In this document: positions 52,955-64,000 of the stretch, piece by piece
Numbering within the stretch: the stretch's first letter is position 1
Layout of the letters: every line of letters starts with the position of its first letter
Source: Notolepis coatsorum
Taxonomy: Eukaryota; Chordata; Actinopteri; Aulopiformes; Paralepididae
Assembly (NCBI GenBank): GCA_963971535.1
Contig: OZ020594.1
Span: forward strand, 114,286,418-114,350,417
DNA length: 64,000 nucleotides
Reading direction: 5' to 3'
Position numbers and translations under genes: made by a program
Notes under the pieces: generated by a model
The model's input: only the letters and a program-made list of their open reading frames with translations
Database searches by the model: none
Told to the model about the DNA's origin: nothing

Positions 52955-53255
52955 ATACTATTCTGAGTAGATAATTCATCTGTATCGCAACAGAGTCACG
53001 GATCTGGTCGGGGCAGGTAGCATTATGTCGGGAAAATCTTTATGAAATAAACAAAAGTGAATTAAAGAATTTAAAAACAAAGTTTAGCATATTAAATCGT
53101 TTTATAAGCTTTCTGAGTAGATAATTCATCTGTATCGCAACAGAGTCACGGATCTGGTCGGGGCAGGTAGCATTATGTCGGGAAAATCTTTATGAAATAA
53201 ACAAAAGTGAATTAAAGAATTTAAAACGAAGTTTAGCATATTAAATCGTTTTATA
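52955..53255. repeat. Tandem duplication of about 148 bp
   Basis: Two nearly identical copies of gagtagataattcatctgta through taaatcgttttataagctt (starting 52965 and 53113). Only one or two bases differ, so the duplication is recent. Confidence 0.88.
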
Positions 53256-54010
<755 letters not shown>

Positions 54011-54592
54011 AGCTCCAATTTGGGTCCCAAATTGCGGTACAAATGAAGGAGGTGTCTCGGGTAGTGGACTCTAGTTAATATTATGTTCTCTCTGCAATTA
54101 GACTGCCCCTCATTCATTCATTCATCCCTATCTGATGCTATCTCTGAAAACAGTTCCTGCGAGCGCAGTCAGTGCACCCGATAACGCTATATATATAAAC
54201 CTGCATTCATTCGGAGAGAAAGACCTATTCCACATGCTATTTAGGGTTTGACAATAATTACACTAATATCGCTATTTCACAATGAACTATAATGAATTAC
54301 GGGGGTCATACAGAACACGTCAGTCAAGCTTATTTTTGCGTTGAAACTAATGCATGCAACTGATCTATGCCGTCCGTCTGCAGTCCCCATATTCTACCAC
54401 AGGGCGTCAGCTAAGCATGGTCCGACCTGTGCTTAAATATACGCACAAAGTCAAGCACAAGTTCAAATAGATAAATCCCACACTTTGCTTAGGAATGGTC
54501 GTACGCACGGCTTAAGCACATATCTGTGCGTAAGTCAGGTTGATACATGAGGGCCCTGGAGAGACACTGACATCCTTCTATATAAAGACCAG

Positions 54593-56142
54593 GGCCCTCA
54601 TTTATCAACGTGACGTACGCACAGATATGTGCTTAAGCCGTGCGTACGACCATTTCTAAGCAAAGTGTGGGAATTATCAATTTGAACTTGTGCTTGACTT
54701 TGTACTTATGTCTACACACAGCTCTGAGCATGCTTAGCTGACGCCCAGTGGTAGAATATCGTTACTACGGCATAAGCGCTCCTCAGTTCATGCATTAGTT
54801 TCAACGCGGAAATAAGCTTCCGTGCATTACTTCCAACACTGGCGTGTTCAACTTCTGTATGACCCGTAATTCATTATAGTTCATTGTAAAATAGCGACAG
54901 TAGTGTAATTATAACGGGCTCATGCGGGAACAAGAGGTTGGCTTGCTTGTTTGGCACGGGGGGCAGAAGCAGAACACCCACCTCCAAACGCCATTAAATA
55001 TTGTTTCAAATAAAAAGCGACATACTATTATTTTGTGTCATGTTTCCAAATAAGATTGGCCACAACGGAATGCTTTCTACTTCAATTTGTTGATTAGAAT
55101 AGATTACCTCGCTCCGTTGAAACGTCACTGAGCTCAGCACACAGACATGATAATAATAATAACAACAACAATAATAATAATAGCTTCATTTTACATAGCG
55201 CCTTTCAAGAGACCCATGCAAGGTCGCTTTACATAGATGGGGGGGGGGAATAACAAAGTAATAAAGATAGTGGACAGACAATGTAAATATGATGATGGGA
55301 TTCAAGTTCGCGTTTTTATTGATCATAGGCATGCTGTCAGAGTACAATGTCATAATCAAACAATCTAGAACATTTGTCGTCACAGATCATGTCATAATAG
55401 AACATAGGCTACATGGCATGGTCCATCGTGATATTGTGTAGACTGTTATTACTGTACCACCCATTGTGACAACAGCCTTGTGAGCTCCCGCACACAAACA
55501 TGATGGAATTCAAGTTCATGTATTGATCACATAGGCAGGCTACATCATACATGGCAGTGAGATTCATTGTTCTTGTATATGCTCTCGTATTATTGTTTAT
55601 ATAGGCTACCCAATACTGACATCAAAATATATTGTATGCCTCTAGAAATCATATGCAGCAGGTAGAAAATTGACGGAAAATCCATCGCGATTTGGAATAA
55701 AATTGAGGAGAACTTTAATCCCTGGGTATTAATCAAACAAAACGGAAAAAGGCAGTCATATTCCAGCACGGTCTTTATTAGTGTTTGCGCTGCCCAGGCA
55801 GCAATGGTTAATAGATATCATATCCGACATCACCGTACGTGTACACGTCTGTCAGCCTGTCTCATAACACGCTTCCCTCGGTTTAGTGCATTTTTCCACA
55901 TTTCATGGGGGTGTTCCATTACCGTATATGGTTAATCGGGGCGGTTTTGGTATGCAAATACGTGAAAGTGTGCACGAGCCTCAGCGTAGAAGCAAGGTGA
56001 TATTTATCATGACAGGTGTGCATAGGACCTGTGTACGCACGTGTGATAAATCCCGTTTTTTTTGTGCGTGCACACATTCTAAATTCTGTGCTTACGTGTG
56101 GAAATAGAACAGTTTCTAAGAAAACTTGATGAATGAGGGCCC
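54593..56142 (+). mobile_element. DNA transposon copy C
   Basis: Same orientation and termini as copy A (gggccctcatttatcaacgt). Target bases cag on both sides. 1.55 kb, diverged from A in the middle, with an (ATT)n-linked LINE tail at 55147-55250. Confidence 0.75.
55147..55250 (-). repeat. L2-type LINE tail in copy C
   Basis: (AAT/AAC)n followed by ttacatagcgcctttcaaga and aggtcgctttacatag, a relative of the tail at 3943. Confidence 0.6.
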
Positions 56143-56299
56143 AGGAGAGACACTGACATCCTTCTATAAATACCAGGGCCCTCATTTATCAATGTGGCGT
56201 ACGCACAGATATGTGCGTAACCTGTGGGTACGATCATTCCTAAGCAAAGTGTGGGATTTATCAATTTGAACTTGTGCTTGACTTTGTGTGTATATAAAT

Positions 56300-56879
56300 C
56301 CCTTAGGAGTCTAACCTAAAGAGCTCCTCCTGAGAATTTCCCCCTTTTTTTTTGTTACATAATATAAAATTACAGATTCATACCTTCAAAATAAGCCATC
56401 AATTGTCAAATTTGAGACGATAGTTTTCAATCAATGTCCTATCAAACATTCTGGTAAAATCCTAACACCTTTTCAGTATAGGACTTGAAGTAGATCCAAG
56501 TTCATTCAGCTATCTGATGAGAGAACTACACTCCCAGAATTCAATGTGATCATTGTCACTAGAACCATTTCACACCTGGAGCAAAGGCCCAGTCATTCCT
56601 TTGTTATTCCAGTGAATGGACCCAGCAGGAGGCCTAGCCTGTGTGTGTGTGTTTCTGTGTGTGTGTGTGTCTGTGTCTGTATTTACAGTACTGTACCATG
56701 TCAAAAAAAAATAACCAAACTAGACTAGATGTAAATGTAATGTGTAAATGTGTAAATGTAAATGTGTGTGTGTGTCTGTCTGTCTGTGTATGTGTGTGTG
56801 TGTATGTGTGTGTGTGTCTGTGAAACATGTCTTGTACTCATTTACCTCACTAAATACAGCAATTTGTAACTGTAGATTT

Positions 56880-56916
<37 letters not shown>

Positions 56917-57939
56917 CATTTATAATAATTATATTATTAATTAGTTTTTTTACACACACACACCAATAACATGATCATAACCAGAGAAAACAAGACCAAA
57001 GACAACTGGAATAGAATATCACACAATTTTATTAAAAACACATAGAGAATAATAATCAACAACAATGTACTGATTTCTTTTGATTTCTCTGTTTGAGAGA
57101 GAGAGAGAGAGTGTGTGTGTGTGTGTGTGTGTGCAGGGGAGTAGCTGGGGGGGGGGGGGGGGGTAGGATGATTCCAAGGGCCCAGCAAATGCCCCAAATT
57201 TTTTTATAGATTGGGGGCCCCACATTTTTTAATAGATTGGGGGGCCTACAAATTGTTTCTTTCATGGGGCCCAGAATCTCCAGCTACGCCCCTGTGAGCG
57301 CACCGTTCTACTCTAGAGAGCTGTCATAACCGTGATGCGCGCTTGAATGAACTGCGAGATAACTCATAACTCGTACACACACGCACTCTGTCTGCCATAC
57401 AGTAGTTTATGTTGTTTTAGCGCGACGTGGGTATATACACGGGCGAGGATGAAAAGCATAAGACTACTTTTAATACATAAATTAACGTTCTGTCGGGTCC
57501 CGTGTATTCTCGAGAGAGAATGATAATAATAATAATAATGCAGGACCAGATTATATTATCAACGACAGACAGTGAGAAACACAACCCCCCCCTCTCGCGC
57601 TGAAGAATATGCATATTAGATCACTCAGTGATTAACACCTATGCGCTGTTGGTGTGTGTGGTGTGTGCGCGCGTCCATGGATGTGACGCGCGATGTAGTT
57701 TTTATCGCAAATGGAGATTATTACAAGCATACCATCTAGCAAGAATTAAACGTATTTACAAGTCGTATTAGGTTTAGCAAGTTGGGGGACGTATACCTTA
57801 CATGTCAAAGCACTAGAAATGGCAATTTTTCTATTTTTATCGATTTCTGAAAAGATGTCCTTTTTGAGTATTTAAGAGGGATTCGAATTTCTTTTGTTGT
57901 CCGCCGACGGGTTCAAAGCTCCAGCGTGACTCCTAAGGG
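56300..57939. mobile_element. Insertion with CCCTTAGGAGTC termini, possibly piggyBac-like
   Basis: Starts cccttaggagtc and ends gactcctaaggg, a 12-bp terminal inverted repeat. ttaa follows the right end; aaat, perhaps a mutated TTAA, precedes the left. The interrupted transposon sequence is restored if the segment is removed. Inside: TG microsatellites (56640-56850), (GA)n (56882-56914), a (GA)/(GT) run (57094-57133) and a small MITE. No transposase. Confidence 0.6.
57134..57294. mobile_element. 161-bp MITE (CAGGGGCGTAGCTGG termini)
   Basis: Begins caggggagtagctgg and ends ccagctacgcccctg. Contains G17 at 57147-57163 and two copies of atagattggggg. The left flank is a GT run, so the target duplication cannot be judged. 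Confidence 0.7.
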
Positions 57940-57942
57940 TTA

Positions 57943-60900
57943 AAGCACAGGTCGGACCATGCGTAGTTGGCGCCCGTTGGTAGAATATATTACAACAAGG
58001 AAATAAGCTTCTGTGCATTAGTTTCAACACTGGCATGTTCTGTATGAACCGTAATTCATTATAGTTCATTGTAAAATAGCAACAGTAGTGTAATTATGGT
58101 CAAAACCCTATAAATAGCATTTGGAATAATAGGTCTTTATCTCCGAATGAATGCAGCATGGTTTATATAGCGTTATCGGAATATACGGGGTGTACTGACT
58201 GACTGCGCTCGGCGTAACTCAACTTGTTATTATTTTGCGCACAGACCGCAGAAACACGGGAACGTTTTGATTATATTTAAAAGGCTTTACGTTAAACGAA
58301 ACAAGTGGAATTTCGAAGCTGTAAGCAGAATACAAGTCATATGAACACCCACGATATAGTGTTCTTCCCCTTCCTACTGTATAAGAAAGAATGAAAAACG
58401 CATTGCAATGAGACCAGGGTGTATGTGTATTACAAAACCCTTGCAATAATGTGTCTTAAATGAATGAAAAGCATACATGCTCTGGACACAGAGCATATAT
58501 CGTGTGGGTGATATGACTTGTATTATGCTTACAGAATTCCACGTATTTAGTTTTACAATGTCAAAGCCTTTTAATATAAATCAAAACGTTCCCGTATTTC
58601 TGCAATCTATGCGCACATTTAATAAGGAGTTGAGGTAGATACACACTCAGAACGTATTACATGCTGGTATGCTGATAGACTCAGAGTAAACTATTATGAA
58701 TATGATATGATATAAGGTATACACTGGTCCGTTGCATACACTGGTATGCGCAAGTTACTGTTGCATAATGTAGGCTATGGCTGCTATTATATGTAATTCA
58801 TATAGGCTACCTAATAGTATATGATTTTTAGAGGCATCTATTTTGTTGTCGGTATTATTAGGCTAATACCGACAACAACAGGGGGGGACCCTGATGTAAA
58901 CAAGACAAACGTCTTTCTCTGGTCTGCATCCCCTTAACAATTGTGTGTATTGAGCCGTACTGTATTGTACCCATTCTGCAATCTGTTAAATAAAGTTTTC
59001 ATTCATTCAAAATAGATGCCTCTAAAAATCATATTATAGCCAATCGAACACAACTAATAAAGGCATTCATATTACAGCACGGTTATAATGACACACACAT
59101 GATGAATTGAAAATGGGGGACCCTGATGTAAACAAGACGAAAGTCTTTCTCTGGTCTGCATCCCCTTAATAATTGTATGTATTGAGCTGTACTGTAGGCT
59201 ACTGTACCCATTCTGCAATCTGTTAATAAACTTTTCAATCAATCAATCAAACCACCAACGCCAAACAGTGGTCAACGAACGGTCTTTATTAGTATTTTGA
59301 GCTGTCCAGGCAGAATTGCAGCAATGGTCTTAGGGAGCCGTTGATATCTGACATCACCGTTTACAAGTCAGCCTTTTATTGATCCCATAACACATGTTGT
59401 GTCTTCTTGGTTCGGCAGCGCCTCAGTGAACAATCTCCTGTGAAGGCCCTGGGCCCTCATTTATCAATTTTTCTTAGAAAGTATTCTATTTTCATACGTA
59501 AGCACAGAATTTAGAATGTATGCACGCACAAAAAAAAATCGATTTATCAACCGTGCGTACACAGGTCCTACGCTCCTCCGTGTTGATAAATACCTTTGTT
59601 CTAGCGTCAATGCTTGTGCATGATTATCCATATATGGTCATGAAAGTGATGAAACACCCCCCATGGGATGTGAAATAATGGACTGACCCGAGCGGAACTC
59701 TGAGAAACTTCACAGGAGAAGACACAACGCGTGTTATGGGATAAATAAAAGGCTGACTTGTAAATGGTGACGGCTCCCTAAGACCATTGCTGCAATTCTG
59801 CCTGGACAGCTCAAAATACTAATAAAGACTGTTCGTTGACCACTGTTTGGCGTTGGTGGTTTGATTGATTGATTGAAAAGTTTATTAACAGATTGCAGAA
59901 TGGGTACAGTAGCCTACAGTACAGCTCAATACATACAATTATTAAGGGGATGCAGACCAGAGAAATACTTTCGTCTTGTTTACATCAGGGTCCCCCATTT
60001 TCAATTCATGTGTGTGTCATTATAACCGTGCTGTAATATGAATGCCTTTATTAGTTGTGTTTGATTGGCTATAATATGATTTTTATAGGCATCTATTTTG
60101 AATGAATGAAAACTTTATTTAACAGATTGCAGAATGGGTACAATACAGTACGGCTCAATACACACAATTGTTAAGGGGATGCAGACCAGAGAAAGACGTT
60201 TGTCTTGTTTACATCAGGGTCCCCCCCCTGTTGTTGTCGGTATTAGCCTAATAATACCGACAACAAAATAGATGCCTCTAAAAATCATATACTATTAGGT
60301 AGCCTATATGAATTACATATAATAGCAGCCATAGCCTACATTATGCAACAGTAACTTGCGCATACCAGTGTATGCGACGGACCAGTGTATACCTTATCAT
60401 ATCATATTCATATAATAGTTTACTCTGAGTCTATCAGCATACCAGCATGTAATACGTTCTGAGTGTGTATCTACCTCAACTCCTTATTAAATTTGCGCAT
60501 AGATTGCAGAAATATGGGAACGTTTTGATTTATATTAAAAGGCTTTGACATTGTAAAACTAAATACGTGGAATTCTGTAAGCATAATACAAGTCATATCA
60601 CCCACACGATATATGCTCTGTGTCCAGAGCATGTATGCTTTTCATTCATTTAAGACACATTATTGCAAGGGTTTTGTAATACACATACACCCTGGTCTCA
60701 TTGCAATGCGTTTTTTATTCTTTCTTATACAGTAGGAAGGGGAAGAACACTATATCGTGGGTGTTCATATGACTTGTATTCTGCTTACAGCTTCGAAATT
60801 CCACTTGTTTTGTTTAATGTAAAGCCTTTTAAATATAATCAAAACATTCCCGTGTTTCTGCGGTCTGTGCACAAAATAATAACAAGTTGAGTTACGCGGA

Positions 60901-61169
60901 GCGCAGTCAGTCAGTACACCCCGTATATTCCGATAACGCTATATAAACCATGCTGCATTCATTCGGAGATAAAGACCTATTATTCCAAATGCTATTTATA
61001 GGGTTTTGACCATAATTACACTACTGTTGCTATTTTACAATGAACTATAATGAATTACGGTTCATACAGAACATGCCAGTGTTGAAACGAATGCACAGAA
61101 GCTTATTTCCTTGTTGTAATAATATATTCTATCAACAGGCGCCAGCTAAGCATGGTCCGACCTGTGCTT
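57943..61169. repeat. Large palindrome of about 3.2 kb
   Basis: Arms 57943-59445 and 59708-61169 around a 262-bp spacer. Corresponding positions add up to 119109 over most of the arm (for example 58219/60890, 58446/60663, 58884/60225), so indels are nearly absent there. Small indels occur near the centre. Confidence 0.88.
58884..59010 (+). repeat. Short LINE tail in D1, first
   Basis: ggaccctgatgtaaacaag to aataaagttttcattcattc. Mirror partner at 60107-60225. A second tail (59103-59250) mirrors 59859-60006. All match the LINE end at 19590. Confidence 0.85.
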
Positions 61170-61276
61170 AAATATACGCACAAAGTCAAGCACAAGTTCA
61201 AATTGATAAATCCCACACTTTGCTTAGAAATGATCATACGGATCTGTGCGTACGCCACGTTGATAAATGAGGGCCC
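59451..61276 (-). mobile_element. DNA transposon copy D2 (inverted, complete ends)
   Basis: Right-type terminus gggccctcatttatcaat at 59451 and left-type terminus ending atgagggccc at 61276. It holds the same two LINE tails as D1, in mirrored order. 59708-61169 pairs with 57943-59445. Confidence 0.75.
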
Positions 61277-61485
61277 GGAGAGACACTGACCTCCTTCTAT
61301 ATAAAGGTCTCAGACACAAAGTCACTCAGGAGCTGAGACGAGCTAAAGCCAACTTCTATCTTGGTTTACCGCATGAAGTGAAAGGGAATAGTAAACTAAT
61401 TTGGAAGAATATAGATAATCTTAATATAGCCACAAGTGGCAAAGAATGGGTTTCAAGCCAATATTTATCATTAGGAGCAAAATAA
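61277..61485 (+). mobile_element. L2-like ORF2 fragment, right part
   Basis: Continues 50600-50744: encodes RDTDLLLYKGLRHKVTQELR and AKANFYLGLPHEVKGN, then IWKNIDNLN before the frame closes. Nothing recognisable follows between 61486 and 61780. Confidence 0.7.
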
Positions 61486-61779
61486 GTTCACACACAGCAG
61501 TGTTATGAAACATGTCCTGCAAGTTTTGTAATGTTTGGATAGGAAAACATATCATCTGATTTATGTTATGTGTTATTCGTTTCAATTTGGAAAGTTGATC
61601 CTCCGACAGCAAACTCAGTTGCACAAGGCTATTTTGTTTACCCCGTCATTCAGCAAATAAGAATGTCAGGGTGATGATCAGAGGCAGAGCGGGGCTGGTC
61701 TTTGCAGAATGCACATGGCCATCTCATCAGACTGAGACCGTCTGATGAAAAAACTGCTTCAATCATAGTAACGCGCCGC

Positions 61780-61891
61780 ATTTTTTGGCAGTAACGGTAA
61801 CAGCGTTATTAAGATTGGAAGAGTAATCAATTCGATTAATCGTCTGAAAAAAGTAACGCCGTTATTTATAACGCCGTTATTCCCATCACTG
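61780..61891. mobile_element. hAT terminal fragment
   Basis: The inverse of the left end at 2053: cagtgatgggaataacggcg when read from 61891 leftwards, with the same gtaacggtaacagcgttatt and gcggcgcgttac motifs. No partner end found. Confidence 0.7.
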
Positions 61892-62204
61892 AGTAGAAGA
61901 CATGGTACAGGTCATATAATTATAGTACAGTGGAGAAGTAAAAATATTTTTTTTTATAAAAAGGCAGTGTAAACAATATAACAATATAATTAAATCTGGA
62001 CATGCGCATATGGGCAACAAGGTTCAAGATGAGGATATGTACAGTATGCCCTCTCAGTTATATTTGCCCTACAATAAATATAGTTACAATATATAATCTA
62101 AATATCTAAATCGAATCTAATATATAATCAAAAAATGCTAAATGCTAAATGCAAAAAATATGCTCTGATGAAGTATACAGTATACACAGGTGCGGTATGC
62201 GTAA

Positions 62205-63345
62205 GGTAGTATATTGTCCTTTTAGGTTCCTAGTAGTTGGATGTCTGGCAGCAGTCCCTGCCCACTGTTGTGGAGCCTGATGGCCGCTGGTATGAAGGAC
62301 TGGACGAGGCGGTTAGTTGAGTGTCGGGGGGGTATGAGTCTGTGACTGAACATGCTTCTCATCTTGACTAGCTCGTCGTAGAGGGGGTGGGAGGGATTCT
62401 CCAGGATAGCAGCCAGCTTCCTTCTCATCCCCCTCTCTGCCACCACCTCTAGTCTGACCAGCTCGACTCCCACCACGGAGCTAGCCTTCCTCACCAGCTT
62501 GTTGAGCTTGTTGGAGTCCCTTGAGTTGATGCCACAGCATAGAAGAGGACGCTGGCCACTACAGACTGGTAGAATGATTGCAGCAGTCTATTGCAAACGT
62601 TGAAGGACCCGAGTCTCCTCAGGAAGAACAGCCTGCTCTGTCCCTTCCTTTAGAGGGCCTCTGTGTTGTCCGACCTGTCCAGTTTATTGTTTAGGTGTAC
62701 CCCAAGGAACTTATGACTCCACCACCTCCACCTCCTCCCCTCGGATGGTGTTGGGAGTCGGGGGGGGGCTCTTCTTGCCCCTCCGGAAGTCCACCACCAG
62801 CTCCTTGGCTTTACTGGTGTTGAGTTGGACGTGGTTGCTGTCGCTCCACCCCACAAAGCTCTCCACCAGGTCTCTATACTCCTCATCGGTGTCGGTGATG
62901 TAGCTTACGATGGAGGAGTCGTCCGAGAACTTCTGCAGGTGGCACCCACTTGAATTGTGGCAGAAGTCTGAGGTATAGAGGGTGAAAAGGAAGAGTGACC
63001 ACAGTTCCTTGGGGGGTGCCGGTGTTGCTCACCAGTACATCAGACTGACTGTCCTGTCAGTGAGGTAGTCCTTGATCCAGGCCACCAAGCCATGCTCCAG
63101 CTGCATCACAGAGAGCTTCTCCACTAGCAGTGACGGCTGGATGGTGTTGAAGGCACTGGAGAAATCGAATAACCTAATCCTCACTGAGCTTTGCGGCTTC
63201 TCCAGGTAAGCTCTGTGGAGCACATAGATGATAGCGTCCTCCACCCCGATGTTTGCCTGGTATGCAAACTGCAGGGGGTCGCGGGAGTCACGCACCAGGG
63301 GCTTGAGGTGTTGCAGGACCAGTCTCGAATGTCTTCATGACGTGT
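62205..63345 (-). pseudogene. Damaged LINE reverse transcriptase (Rex1-like)
   Basis: Minus-strand pieces in several frames: DPLQFAYQANIGVEDAI, FDFSSAFNTIQPSLL, GTPQGTV, QKFSDDSS (catalytic block with FSDD in place of FADD) and a C-terminal RLIPPRHSTNRLVQSFIP. Order and spacing follow a fish jockey-group RT. At least three frameshifts break it, and the endonuclease part is missing upstream of 63345. It differs from the LINE at 28634-30910. The AT-rich stretch 61892-62204 is probably its 3' UTR. Confidence 0.8.
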
Positions 63346-63359
63346 GATGTCAGAGCGAC

Positions 63360-63849
63360 TGAAGTCATCCATTGTACAACACAAAATATTGAAAATGTTG
63401 CACAAAGTATTCTCTCTTATTTCAGAAACAAAGACGAGGCCAGGTATTTTAATCTTTCAGTTTAACTTTGAGTTAAATCCCCACACAGGGTTTCCATTAA
63501 AGGAAGGAGAGGAACAGAGGCTTTTGTATCACAGAAATGTATTTAACTCACACTGTAAAAACATACAACAAAGAGCTGACAATGATAAAAGAGCTGCTTA
63601 TTCTGTTAGGGGAAAAGGTGATCACAGTGGAACGTTAAATCAAAAACACTAGACTGAACTTACTGAACTTACAGTTAAAAAACTCACACACACACCCTCA
63701 CACACATAGGGAGAGGGGGAGAGAGAATGAATACATGTTGGTGTTGCCTTCATATTTCGACCAATATCTCCTCCCTACAACCAGCCAGTGGGGGACATAT
63801 GCGAGCAATGTTCAAGACAGGGGAGGGAAGAATTGGCAAAATGGAATGG
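63360..63849. other. No recognisable gene
   Basis: A 102-codon plus-strand frame (63344-63652) has no family resemblance. A (CA)-rich and purine-rich patch lies at 63684-63725. Confidence 0.4.
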
Positions 63850-63970
63850 ATCTCAAACCCTGCCCTCTTTTCTTGATCCTCCAATCACAACTGTCGCTTA
63901 CAAAAGAGTTTGTCCGAGGTAAGCAACAGTTGTGATTGGAGGATCAAGAAACGAGGGCAGGGTTTGAGAT
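63850..63970. repeat. 52-bp inverted repeat, 17-nt loop
   Basis: 63850-63901 (from atctcaaaccctgccctc) pairs with 63919-63970 with two mismatches. A gtctattgggatgggagaaa run after it resembles the SINE tail of 5460 and 16065, so it may adjoin another SINE cut by the window end. Confidence 0.85.
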
Positions 63971-64000
63971 AGGTCTATTGGGATGGGAGAAAAATAGAAA

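Larger units (their letters stand above)
56176..59445 (+). mobile_element. DNA transposon copy D1, right end missing, with insertion
   Basis: Left-type terminus gggccctcatttatcaatgt at 56176. A foreign segment interrupts at 56300-57939. The element then resumes with aagcacaggtcggaccatg and stops at 59445, where copy D2 begins. It carries two LINE tails (58884-59010 and 59103-59250), absent from copy A. Confidence 0.72.

Noticed and set aside
58219..60890. Conserved 75-residue protein on opposite strands (58219-58446 minus, 60663-60890 plus)
   Set aside because: The two frames are identical because the DNA is palindromic; related copy A has changes that break the frame.
61498..61891. Complete hAT with left end at 61498 (cagtgttatg)
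   Set aside because: Only six terminal bases match and the flanking octamers do not agree.

Overview
The window looks like teleost fish nuclear DNA. It has tRNA-derived SINEs, Rex1/CR1- and L2-like LINEs, several hAT elements with exact 8-bp target duplications, a BEL/Pao element, a DIRS element, long microsatellites, and intron-bearing pieces of two vertebrate genes. No prokaryotic gene organisation is present. Nearly all of it is mobile or tandemly repeated DNA, much of it nested.

Host genes. On the minus strand, 741-1129 is a C-terminal exon resembling the P/Q-type calcium channel alpha1A (cacna1a). Two correctly spliced exons of the chaperonin subunit CCT6A lie at 4510-4582 and 5125-5227. 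Two unassigned candidate exons (3565-3700 and 18637-18699) have consensus splice sites and compatible phase.

1-5459: host fragments, a hAT (2053-3403), an L2 tail and a 36-bp minisatellite. 5460-18371: a SINE with an 18-bp target duplication whose tail is split by a 12.4-kb LTR element (5928-18338, minus). That element has nearly identical 1.58-kb LTRs, a primer-binding site, a gag-like ORF with two zinc knuckles, and no visible pol. 18372-20198: a small duplicated exon region, a 54-bp minisatellite and a LINE 3' end. 20199-34183: a BEL/Pao element (minus) with 1.33-kb LTRs, 5-bp target duplication and tRNA-Tyr primer site; its gag is split by a LINE (28119-30961) and its pol by a 1.9-kb insert (23246-25156). 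34184-39347: LINE remnants and seven tandem arrays, including a paralogous copy of the BEL site without the insertion.

39610-41258: hAT. 41893-50070: a LINE end split by one hAT (41994-44374) and by a short hAT (44491-49982), which itself holds a complete-ended DIRS element (44504-49634). The DIRS element has inverted terminal repeats, an internal complementary region, one Gag-like ORF and a 5S rRNA-like segment, but no recognisable reverse transcriptase or recombinase. 50600-61485: an L2 ORF fragment containing a cluster of DNA transposons inserted at equivalent positions of a 34-bp tandem repeat. The last two form a near-perfect palindrome of about 3.2 kb. 61780-64000: a hAT end, a damaged LINE and a long hairpin.

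The window is best read as a layered insertion record. Target duplications date events relative to one another: SINE before the gag-only LTR element; LINE before BEL before the Rex1-like LINE and the 1.9-kb insert; LINE before short hAT before DIRS. The most unusual items are the gag-only LTR element with apparent two-site complementarity to tRNA-His, the gag-only DIRS with 5S-like cargo, and the same-site transposon cluster.
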